Positions 9,001 to 18,365 of a stretch of 19,469 nt of DNA are shown here, piece after piece. Positions within the stretch are counted from its first letter, which is position 1. Each line of letters opens with the position of its first letter. A program made the translations under genes and the position numbers. The notes beneath the pieces were generated by a model. It had not been told where the DNA came from. It was given only the letters and a program-made list of their open reading frames with translations, and did not search any database. The DNA is from Pleurotus djamor (Eukaryota > Basidiomycota > Agaricomycetes > Agaricales > Pleurotaceae), in the NCBI GenBank assembly GCA_029747585.1, contig JAPEVF010000838.1, positions 1 through 19,469 of the forward strand. The letters run 5' to 3'.

Positions 9001-9638
9001 CAGGCGATAGCGGTGTCGATATGGTTGATTATCACCTGCTTGAGGTAGTGCAAGGATCGAAACGAGGGACGAGCGTATGTCCCGATACCGCTGTTATAGA
9101 AGACAAGTTGCTCGATCTCTTCTCCCTCATCGAAGTCCTTGATGATCCGACTGAACATCTCGACAATGTTTGTGCTCTGTTCACCAAAGGAAAATGAGAA
9201 CCACGGGCAGTAAGGGGAGAGGATGGAAAGAACATACATATTCACTGAACTGATTCGACGTGCCGTCGATGTTGATGATCAGGTTTCTGCATCCTTTCTT
9301 GAAAGTCAGGTGCGTGCAACCAACGGGCTTGAAGAGCGCATCCCGAAGTCGCTTTTGCTCGTCGACAGGCACAGATTTGGTGGGCGGATTGTCATCCTCT
9401 GGTCTACGCAGATCAAGCGTCAAGGTATTCGTANGGCATCGGGGTGGGGATAGTGGGGTTGAGAATAAGTGGATGATTTGAGTCAATAAGTACGCCTCTA
9501 AGATCTTCAGCGCTGGAAAATCGGTCGCATTGTATCCTGACCGACTACACCTCACGGAGAACACGTCTTTTCGAAGCCAGCAGGCGGTCCCTCAGTGCTT
9601 CTGTGAGACGAAAAGAGGAACGATTTCCTCATGCCCAT
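6023..9638 (-). CDS. DUF2235 hydrolase-like domain fused to a seven-blade WD40 propeller
   Basis: I spliced twelve exons on the minus strand: 9638-9556, 9403-9238, 9176-9001, 8946-8867, 8807-8755, 8703-8663, 8603-8430, 8374-8162, 8102-7884, 7829-7691, 7638-6981 and 6909-6023. Every junction is GT...AG, all phases agree, and the total is 2889 nt (962 residues). DUF2235 motifs appear in order: INIDGT (D about 74), nucleophile elbow GFSRG (S about 171), GVWDTV (D about 259), GTHSDIGGG (about 324-332) and GQRIHQSV (H about 418). Residues 449-667 are helix-rich with no family I recognise. Residues 669-962 hold seven WD40 blades ending in WIWD, IIID, KLWR, KVWN, KIWS, RIWR and HLWD. DUF2235 proteins are serine-hydrolase-like and include bacterial Tle1 lipases; propellers usually bind proteins. 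The substrate is unknown. The first exon (MGMRKSFLF...) is inference, chosen because its phase fits; an N at 9434 lies in that first intron. The rest is well supported. Confidence 0.86.
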
Positions 9639-10800
9639 GTTCAGGCGTACAGCATATGTGAATATGAAGGAGGCGAGAAGGGACAACGCCACAAAGAATG
9701 ATCGACGCTGAAACAATCACACGAGGACTGTGGCAATAAGACAGCCGTGAATTCAGCCTCTACACGTCGAAGGAAGGGATGGGACTCACCATCACAAGCA
9801 TTCAAAGCACTGAATCGAACACTCCGAACCCGTAAATGACGACCTCGAAGTAGACTCTTCGGGGAAATCCTCACTGCCTAGTACATAGAGGTACTAACGG
9901 GTTTTGTTCAGTATGGTCGCGGAGATGGGCGTCAAGATATGCCATCTGATCTAGCTGTCATGAAACGGCTGTTGGTGTGCATGCCTAAGGAACGAGGAGA
10001 TGAGAGCAAAATGGACGACACGGCCAACGCACCGGTTACACCATGTTTTAACCATGCCGCTCGATAAGACCTTCCGGAAGCAGAGCCTCCTGTCAATTGA
10101 GTCGCAGAACTTTGGATGCAACGTTACTCATACAAGGAGGACTTCGGACGACACTGGAGGGATACGTACGGGAGGTCTACTCATGGAGGGACTGCCGTTC
10201 AGTAGTATGAACATCGAGTACGGTGCCCTCCCAAAATGTGACATCTCGAGCTCAAACGACACGGGAAACATGAGGCAGAGGTCTGTTTCGCGGCTGCTGC
10301 CATCTGGTATATCCGGTGGATAAAACACGAAACACAACAAACGCAAAGCTTTCATCGTCCCCAGATCGCGGAAGAGAACGTGTAGATCGACTAGCCAGCG
10401 CGATTCTAGATTCAAATTGGGAGTAATTCATCTTTTCGTCTTCGTGTGCGATCAGCGAGTTCATCACACTTTCCTGGTCCTAGATAACGCCTTGTGATTC
10501 TGACAAGCATGAATATCCAGCGAGCAACCCCCGAGAATCGCGGTGGAGGTCAAGAGAGAGAAGTTGATGGTAGCAGCGGCAGCGAGCAGAGACAGCCGTT
10601 GAGGAGATTCAGAGAGCATTCCCGTCAGAGTAGGAATGTAAGGCAATGTTCTGGCTCGAATTTGCAGTTATGGGGGACATGTCACACCGAAACGGAGTTA
10701 CAAAATCGCTAGATGGCAAGGATTATTCTGCCAATTGAGTTGTCTCCTTCGTAGAAAGGCGAGACACGAACCACAACTTTGAGAAACGTGGAGTAAAAAC
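9639..10800. other. No firm gene; upstream region of the DUF2235-WD40 gene
   Basis: This is the presumed promoter side of the minus-strand DUF2235-WD40 gene. Two minus-strand frames, 10646-10464 (60 codons, with an alanine/leucine-rich stretch reading LSLLAAAATI) and 10415-10128 (95 codons), could be exons of something. A possible intron (donor GTGTGA, acceptor TTGAATCTAG) lies between them, but its phase does not join the two frames. I recognise no domain, so I leave it uncalled. Confidence 0.45.
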
Positions 10801-11024
10801 GGAATGAGAAAGGAGAAAAGAAAATCGGCCATCTCGGTCGAGGCTGTTGCCAAGCAACGTCAAACACATCCGATCATCCTTTCTCCGCACTACCATCTCC
10901 ATNCCCCCCATATCCCTCGTACGCCATCGACAGTCCTTCTCTATGATCATCTTATCCATCTCTCGTCCTCTCAAACTCAACCTTTTGATCCTCCGAATCC
11001 AACGATAACCGTATCATCCTCATG

Positions 11025-11087
11025 GTGCGTGAATTTTCTTATTTTTCGTTTTCCTAGCTGACATGCCCGCTTTCCTCTCTTTCTTAG
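11025..11087 (+). other. Conserved intron 1 of the Y block, unit A
   Basis: Donor GTGCGT, branch-like GCTGACAT, pyrimidine run, acceptor TTCTTAG; 63 nt. The counterpart in unit B is 14797-14864 (donor GTGCGG, branch GACTGATA, acceptor TTCTAG; 68 nt). The intron bodies have diverged while the splice signals are kept. Confidence 0.6.
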
Positions 11088-11397
11088 GTATCGTCTCGTA
11101 CGCCTTCGAGACCCCATACTGGCAGTTTTACACGCCTACGCTAGTTACCGGAACCCTCCGCTTATACCAAAGCCGTCTATCTCGTCGCGAATACGGATTT
11201 TGGTGGTTGGAAGGTTTGGGCCAGGTTTTTAGTCGGTTCGAGTTTGCGGAAATGTCGAGTAGAGGAGGGAATTTCGATTTGGGATCGGCGGGAGGTTGCA
11301 TTGAGGAAGTCCAGGAGAACATGGTGCTGCCACGAACACGAACATCTGCATGGCCTAGGCGAACCGTCTCACGTAACCGCCTCTTTCTCCTCATGAA

Positions 11398-11727
11398 ATG
11401 AGCAGGTTCTCGACGACCTACCCACCATCTACCATCGGTTATCCTCTCAGGACTCAGCTCCACCACCAAGCACATCCTCACCGCAATCTGTCTCACCCAG
11501 CACGCGCGTCGAGCAATGCACCTAGAGTATTCCATCCAAGAGGACTTACTGCGCGTGCTCTCGCTTTCCTCCTTCGACCTGCACTACGATACAAGAGCGC
11601 AGGAAGACATACTCCTATCGTCACCTACGTTACTCAAGATCACCTGCAAAGCCTGCTACCGCCAGCGCTGTCGATCTCACATACCACGCTCCGATTTGCT
11701 GCCGTCCAGTGGGTCGCCTACCCATAG
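11398..11727 (+). pseudogene. Y-block ORF, unit A (unknown family)
   Basis: A 109-codon frame whose last 65 codons, from FHPRGL to QWVAYP and the stop, match the 15198-15506 frame with no indel, about 47 of 65 residues identical and the stop at the same place. Shared segments are RYKSAGRH, PIVTYVT, SLLPP and TTLRF. Upstream of this the two copies lose collinearity through an indel. I do not recognise the family. It may be a surviving exon of the duplicated gene. An alternative frame (SIQEDLLRVLSLSSFDL...) is also open in this copy but has a stop in the other. Confidence 0.4.
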
Positions 11728-11803
11728 TCAATGCTCGAGCTCGTTGTGTTGCGCTGCGATGGTTGGATCTAGGAGGGGTTGAAGCTGGCTCATGGAATCC
11801 ATC

Positions 11804-11859
11804 GTGCGTAACCATATCTTGCTCCTCGGGTCTCTGACTAACACCTCCGTCTCCTCTAG
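11804..11859 (+). other. Conserved intron 2 of the Y block, unit A
   Basis: Donor GTGCGT, branch CTGACTAAC, acceptor CCTCTAG; 56 nt. The counterpart in unit B is 15582-15640 (donor GTATGT, branch CTGACTGAC, acceptor CCTCTAG; 59 nt). Confidence 0.62.
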
Positions 11860-13160
11860 CCTCTCTTCGGAACCCTTCGGTCGCAGCTCATGCATCTACG
11901 CTAGCTACCGCAATCGCTTCAATCTGCTCAATATTTCGACCAGCTACCCCCTCTTCGCGTGGGATTGGAAGGTCATGGAGACTGAGTACTGGTTACTGGG
12001 GAGCCTCAAGTTCAAGTTGAAGCAGATTCGAGGGATGCTGGTGGTGGATTCGGTCCCGATGAAGCTTTGGACACGACGCTATTGCGACCAACCAGACTCA
12101 ACAACGTTAACTTGCCCATCCCTACCCGCCCGAATCTCCTCTCTTCCTCATGGGGTTTTACAGCACGAGTTGTCGACCACCTCTCTCCGACGCACCTGCC
12201 AACTCAAGGAATATGGTTTCCGACTTCCTCACCACCTTCAGCCTCCCAGTCACCAGCTCTGGTCATCGTCCGCGATCCACCTCTGTACCACCCGTATTTT
12301 TCAATTTTGGGCGCCTAAGGACGCGCGTACAAGTTCTAATCCGCCACCAGACATCACGTCACGCTCCTCCCTCCTCTTCATACCTCAACGCGTAGCCTGA
12401 GGCTGCAGGAAAGACTATATACCCTCATGCCACTGTGAAGACCAAACACCGCGTCTTCTGGGTGAGTCGGTTCGTCAAGGTTCACGACGATTCTCCCCAT
12501 CACGCCGCTCACGGCTATGTGTGGGCCATCGTCCTACGGGGGCTGGCTGGCTCGTTTGCGAGGGTGCTTTGTTCGTTGGTCAGCGAATGGGAAGTGGTTT
12601 GATGGGAAAGATGATGATGAAGGCTGCGAAAGAACGAACCATTGGTCACATGAACCAGCGTCCAACAGTACCCGACGAGCTCGCCTCCTCGCAGCGCCGA
12701 CGTCCTCGACGACAAGCTTTCTCCGGCGGTGAAACGCGTCATGCACATCTCCCTTTTTCGCGGTGGCTCTTTCTTCTAGCAAGATGCGAACGCTCCGACT
12801 TTCCACCATCTACTACCCCCTCGGATACTCGCTACCCATGCACCGTTAGTTGGTCACTAGCCTGTAACCAGCCACCAGCCACCCGGAATCGACGTCAATA
12901 TTCGCTCACATTTTTTCTGCTCATAACACGAGGACTTCCCATATGCTTTATCCCTCCTCGCACTGTTTTCACGTTAGCAGTCGGTTCATGTGGAAGGTAG
13001 AGGTCTACCAGCACCTCCCGTTGCTCACGTCAATCCGGAGCACCGAAGTAGCAGCTCCTCGCTTCTCACTGAACTTCGCTGTTATCCGTCCATGGCACTC
13101 GTTGCAGTCATCGTGCGGCTGCGGATGGACAACTCGTTCTCGCTGGTGATGTATGCTTGT

Positions 13161-13187
13161 AGGAGGAGGTGGTGGTGGTGGATATGG
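13161..13187 (+). repeat. Short G-rich GGN tract
   Basis: AGGAGGAGGTGGTGGTGGTG, then GATATGG. Unit B has only GGGAGGGGAAG at the matching place (about 16940), so the triplet run expanded in unit A. Confidence 0.6.
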
Positions 13188-14404
13188 ATGTAGAGTAGGC
13201 TAGGTTCGAGCGGGGACAGGATGGATGACGAAGAAGACTGTATGACCATTGGAATCGGCGCTGGGGCTATTGGATCTCCCTCCCCCTTCTCAATACCGAC
13301 CTCATCGCCTATAGCTGCCATCTAGAGTACGTCACCAACAACACACGCTGCCTTGATGCAGCTGCGTCCCCCGCTACCGCCGTCTTCTTGTACTCAGCTC
13401 GTGATGAACTCGTTCGAAACGTGCCCTACGGAATCGGGATCAGAAGCTGACGCTTGCATTTCTTGAAGCAAACGTCGTCGATGTCTATGAGACTTGGGTT
13501 CCTCGCGATCGCATGCAGTCCCCGTCATCCTCAATCTATGGACAATGAAGCTCGCCTTGACGTGGTTGGATCTGCACGTTTGGACTAACATCTTTCATCC
13601 TTTGAAGACGTCTTCACGTTCTTTACATAAGTACTCGTTTGCCATTCCATCACCCTACCGGTTACGTTCCTACGTATAGAGTTGCTAGACGCGTCATTCT
13701 TTGATACGATCGTTTGCTAGCCGTGAACTTGATCTGTATCTTTGTACTTCGGCCTGTTACAAACGCTCGGACACGATTTTCTTCAATTCTACCTATATCA
13801 TTACATTCCATGGACACTTTGCATTACAGATCCGTTCTTTACACCACATATGGATTGGTCTACTACTTCCTCGAGACTTGCAAACTCTGGATGCCTACCA
13901 ATACCTGTACTTTCGGACAACAAACTGCATACATCACATCCGTACCTCATTCCATAGCTAGACGGACAGTTGCAATCGCCCAAGACCCAGTACGTACGAC
14001 GCTGCATACCCAGATACCATGGTTAGTGCATGTACACATCATCTATGCGCTGGTTGCGACAGATAATGAGGAGGGTGCACTCGGTGCATCCCACTTGAGC
14101 TTCCGACGAGAACGACTGGCAGGGATAAGAAGGGGATAGAGTGTCGGGTTGCATATGCAATACGCGGCTGCGAGAGGAGGGATGTCGAAGCCGTGAAGGT
14201 TGTATTCCTATGGCTTGATGAGAAACCCGAAGAGTGAGAAGAGATGGGTTCAAGGTGGGGATTGATATGGATTCGTCCAGCCAAGGCGAGGGTCGTATTC
14301 ACGGTCATTGTGGTGTCAATGATGGAAGAGAGCGCCTGGTGATAGAAGCACGGACGCGTGGAATCCGCTCAAAGTGGCGAAGGGGGAGGGTATCTGAGAC
14401 AGTT

Positions 14405-14500
14405 CGAATCGGTTTCGACTTGGCCACGGAACCGCAGAGGGAAGACATTCCGTGGAGAGTGGAAAGTCCGAGGAAGATGTGTGCGGGGAAGAAGACGTCA
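14405..14500 (+). repeat. Conserved core, copy 2
   Basis: Contains GGAACCGCAGAGGGAAGACA, TTCCGTGGAGAGTGGAAAGT, CCGAGGAAG, GTGCGGGGAAGAAGACGTCA. The leader CCACCAACGAACTCGACCTC follows at 14565. It separates units A and B. Confidence 0.87.
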
Positions 14501-15197
14501 TAGCGGTGGGGTGGTCTCGGGGAGTTGAGGCCGTGTCCCGCTCTCATCCTTTTTCTCTTCTTCCCACCAACGAACTCGACCTCATCGCCATCGCCGACGC
14601 CGACACTCTTTCACTTGAGAAAAAGAGACTTGAGAAAAACGATTTGCTCGGCCATTTCGGTGGAGGCTGTAGCCAAGCACGACCAAACAGCTCTTTTTCC
14701 GTCCCCCATTCTCTGTGCTCATCGCATCCGTCAATCGATACATCATGATAGACCTCATGATTCTCAAGACTCTTCAATAGCTGTTTCCTTGCTATGGTGC
14801 GGTTGCTCTGGCTTTCCCGGTCCTCTGACTGATATGCTTGCCCTCTTCGTTTTTCTTCTTCTAGACATCGTCTCTTCCGACTTTGGGATCCTTTGCTGGT
14901 GGGGTTACACACGTACACTCGCCAAAGGCACCCTCCGCTCATACCAGAGTCGTCTACCTCGTCGCGGATGTGGATTTTGGAGGTTGGAAGGTTTAGGGCA
15001 GGTTTTTTTCCGGATGGTTCGAGTTTGTGGAGATGTCGAGTAGAGGGAGTTTCGGTTTGGGATCCGTAGGAGGTGGTATTGAAGAAGTCGACGAGAATAT
15101 GGCGCTGTCACGGACACGAACATCTGCCTAGCCCAGGCGAACCTCATGGCCTCATCCTTAAGCCTCAAACGTCAAACAACCGTCTCTCTCGTTTCTC

Positions 15198-15506
15198 ATG
15201 AGAGAGCAGGTTCTCGGCGACCTACCCATCTCAGGATTCAGCTCCACCACCAACCACGTCCTCACCGCAGTCTGTCTCATCCAGCACGCGCGTCGAGGAA
15301 CACACATATTCCATCCAAGTGGACTTGCTGCTCGCGCCCTCTCCCTCCTCTTTCGACCTGCAGTACGATACAAGAGCGCAGGCAGACATGCTCCTATCGT
15401 CACCTACGTGACCAAAGATCCCCTGGAAAGCCTGCTACCGCCATCGATATCGAGATCACGTACCACGCTTCGATTTTCTGCCATCCAATGGGTCGCGTAC
15501 GCATAG
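15198..15506 (+). pseudogene. Y-block ORF, unit B (unknown family)
   Basis: A 102-codon frame starting MREQVLGDLPISGF, then SSTTNHVLTAVCLIQHARRG and the segment shared with unit A (FHPSGL to QWVAYA, stop). An ATG start and an uninterrupted frame make it the better of the two copies. It lies between the two conserved introns of the Y block, where an exon would be expected. No signal peptide, membrane span or catalytic motif is evident. A transcript would be needed to call it functional. Confidence 0.4.
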
Positions 15507-18241
15507 TCATGGCTCGAGCTCGTCGTGCTACGATGCTCGGCTAGGTCTAGAAGGGGGTGGAGCTGGCTCGTGCAAACCATCGTATGTTCCCATTTCTCTC
15601 TGTCCCTCGGGACTCTGACTGACACCTCCGTTTCCTCTAGCCTCTCTTTGGTCTCCAATCACAGCTCGCGTGTCTATGCTAGATACAGCGATCACTTCAA
15701 TACGCTCAACACTTGGAACAGCTACCCCCTCTTCGAGTCGGATTAGAAGGTCGTGCAAACAGGTTATTGAGGAGCCTCAAGTTCAAGTTGAAGCAGATGC
15801 GAGGGATGCTAGTGGTGAATTCGGTCTCGATGAAGCTCAGGGACTCGAACAGGACGCTGCTACGACCACCCAGCTTCGACAACGTTAACCTGCCTATCCC
15901 CATCCTCACGATTCCCTTCGGTTCTTCGTGGCCAAGCACAGCAGAACCGCGAGGAGAGCCAAACCGCAGGGACCAATCTAAGGAACATGGTTTCCCCCTC
16001 CCTCGCCCCGCTCAGCTTCTCAATCGCCGACTCCTGTCAATGTCTACGCCCAACTTCCGCTGCTCGTCTCCTCCAGGATGGGCGCCAAGGACGCGCGTAC
16101 CAGTCTTGATATACCACCGGCTCATCTCAAGCCTTCGCATCCGGATCCCACAGGTGATGGCACACGAAGATTTTCGACGTCATCCCTATGATCTTCCTCC
16201 TGCCATCCACATCAATTTCGAGCACTGAAAACCCTGCACTCACGTCATCAACGTCAACTGTGGATCCTCATATACATATTCCACCTCCGTAAACCTGCTC
16301 TTCGGGGGTATGGATATCGTCAGCGGATTCGACGTTGACGCTGGTCCCATTGTGGTTGTATGGTTCGTTTGCGAAGGGGATGTATGATGGTCAGCAAGTC
16401 GGAGTTGGTATGGGAGGGAGGATGGGCACGATGGAGATCTGGGCTATCGAAGGATGATACATCGACTATGGGAATCGTCGCCCTTTGCTCGTCGCAGGGT
16501 TAACGTCCTCGATGCCGAGCTCTGTTCGTCGATCTTCCATGTCATACCTAGCCGTTCCCTCTCCCCGAGGTACCACCCTTTTCACGTCCAACCATATCGT
16601 AGCAGCACGAGTACTCCGTACCCCTACACCGCGAGCTCGTCACCAAGCTGTAACCACGACCAGCCACCCGAGGTCGACTTCGTGCTGGTCTAGATTTATC
16701 ACGACCACTACTTACAACCTCCGTCTCTCATCCACTTGTTCAACGTTAACAGCGGATTCATGTACGAGGATGCAGGTCTACCCTCTCCACATCTTCTCGT
16801 CTGTGTCAACCCAGAGTACCTCGATATCAATATCACAGGCGGCCTCTCGCTCTCCAACACGTATTCGCGACTATCTATACGTCGCACGTCTTGGTCCTCG
16901 TATACCTGCAGATTGCACCTTCATTTCGTGGAAGATCTGCTGGGAGGGGAAGCTATAGGTGCGGGCACGGCTATAGGTTGGGTTCAATCGAGGGTTCAGC
17001 ACGGATGACGAAGAAGAGTTTATGGATCAGCGGCTACTGGATGAATCCTCCCCTCCATTGGCTCGGCAGCGACCTTCTCAATTATACCTCCCTTCGCAGC
17101 ACCCTTCAATGCGCATTGGGGCTAGCCGATCAACTTCCTGTGCCTATGTTCAAGTCGTTCGCGCTGTTTCCTATGGAATTCGTCGCGGGGGTTATCTGCC
17201 ATCACAAGGAGGACAACGTGGATAATGAGTTTTGCGTTTCCAAACGACCACAAAAGGCCGTTGGTGCTTCGTACACTCTCGATCAACTCTCAGTGGCATT
17301 GTCAGCGCAGCTTTTATACTTCGAAGACGCTGCTTGCGTAGCTCATGCGTTTACAGGAGCTTTCGTCTTTACACCGGCTCAGTCCTTAGCTCCATCCTCT
17401 AGGACTTGAGGTTGCGCTGTGGCTAGCCTCTATACGGCGTGGAGGATCTCTTGAGACGAGCGTGTGTTTGCTAGTCATGGACAGAAGTTCGTCTATCCTT
17501 GAACTCTACTTTGGTCCCCTGTACACACATGGACAATCTTTGCTACCTACTCTACTCTATCAATACCTCGAGCATGGACATTGCTTTCTACACGGACTCG
17601 TTCTCTACGCATCCCCTACCTATCTCTCTTTCTGTCCTTACGGACTACAGTACCTACGATCCGAATACTTGCCTGCCTTCTGATACGTATGGTACCAGGA
17701 CAACGATGCGTACACGCCACGTCCATACCTTTTCTAGCATAGAGTACGCCAATGACCCGAATCACAGTAGTCGCTACGATGTGTTAGAACCAAAGACATT
17801 TTGTGCGCATATATGCACCCTATATGTGCTTGTTGTCGTATACGATGGGGACGACACTGCTGATGAAGGCTGTCTGAATACGACGAGGGAAATGGCAGGA
17901 AGGACAGTTGCAGGGATGGAGGGAAGGGATAGAGTGTCTGCGGTGGACGGCTGCGCGAAGAGGAATGTCGCAGCCGTGAAAGCTGCATTCGTGTGGCTTG
18001 GATAGAAACTCGAAGAACGAGAAGGGAGTGGCGGGATTGTGTGTGCAACGGGTATGGTATCGTCCAGCGGAAACGAGAGGTCATATTCGTGGACGGTGTC
18101 GTGGTGTTCATCTGAGAGGGTGGCCCAGAATACGCTCGAAGTGGCGAAGGGGGACAGTGTACTGGTTGCTACCAAAAGGACAGAGACTAGGAACAAGGCA
18201 AGCTCAAGGCAAAAGGAGCGAGGACTTGAGAGGACTTGAAA

Positions 18242-18332
18242 CGGGTTCGACTCTGCCATGGAACCGCAGAGGGAAGCGATTCCGTGGAGAGTGGAAAGTC
18301 TGAGGAAGAAGTGTGCGGGGAAGAAGACGTCA
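18242..18332 (+). repeat. Conserved core, copy 3
   Basis: Contains GGAACCGCAGAGGGAAGCGA, TTCCGTGGAGAGTGGAAAGT, CTGAGGAAGAAG, GTGCGGGGAAGAAGACGTCA. A T/C-rich tract (18365-18388) and a W block follow. Confidence 0.87.
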
Positions 18333-18365
18333 TTCGATTGGTCGTGGGGAATTGAGACCCAGCTC

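Larger units (their letters stand above)
10800..14540 (+). repeat. Tandem repeat unit A (Y, Z, X, core)
   Basis: Aligns in order with 14541-18365 at an offset of about 3.8 kb. Examples: CGGCCATCTCGGTCGAGGCT at 10827 against CGGCCATTTCGGTGGAGGCT at 14661; GCACGCGCGTCGAG at 11498 and 15281; TACGATACAAGAGCGCAGG at 11586 and 15365; GGAGCCTCAAGTTCAAGTTG at 12001 and 15775; CTCGTTTGCGAGGG at 12550 against TTCGTTTGCGAAGG at 16362; GGATGACGAAGAAGA at 13222 and 17003. The CT-rich leader before Y is missing here, so the unit is 5'-truncated near 10800. Two introns are preserved in both units, yet the frames between them are damaged. Confidence 0.82.
14541..18365 (+). repeat. Tandem repeat unit B (Y, Z, X, core)
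   Basis: Second unit of the same array, complete from leader to core. It starts with the CT-rich leader (CTTCTTCCCACCAACGAACT, 14557-14576) and ends with the core at 18242-18332. Relative to unit A it carries small indels that shift frames, for example two bases lost near 16370 inside the segment reading VCEG. After its core the sequence switches to a W block, not another Y. Confidence 0.82.
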
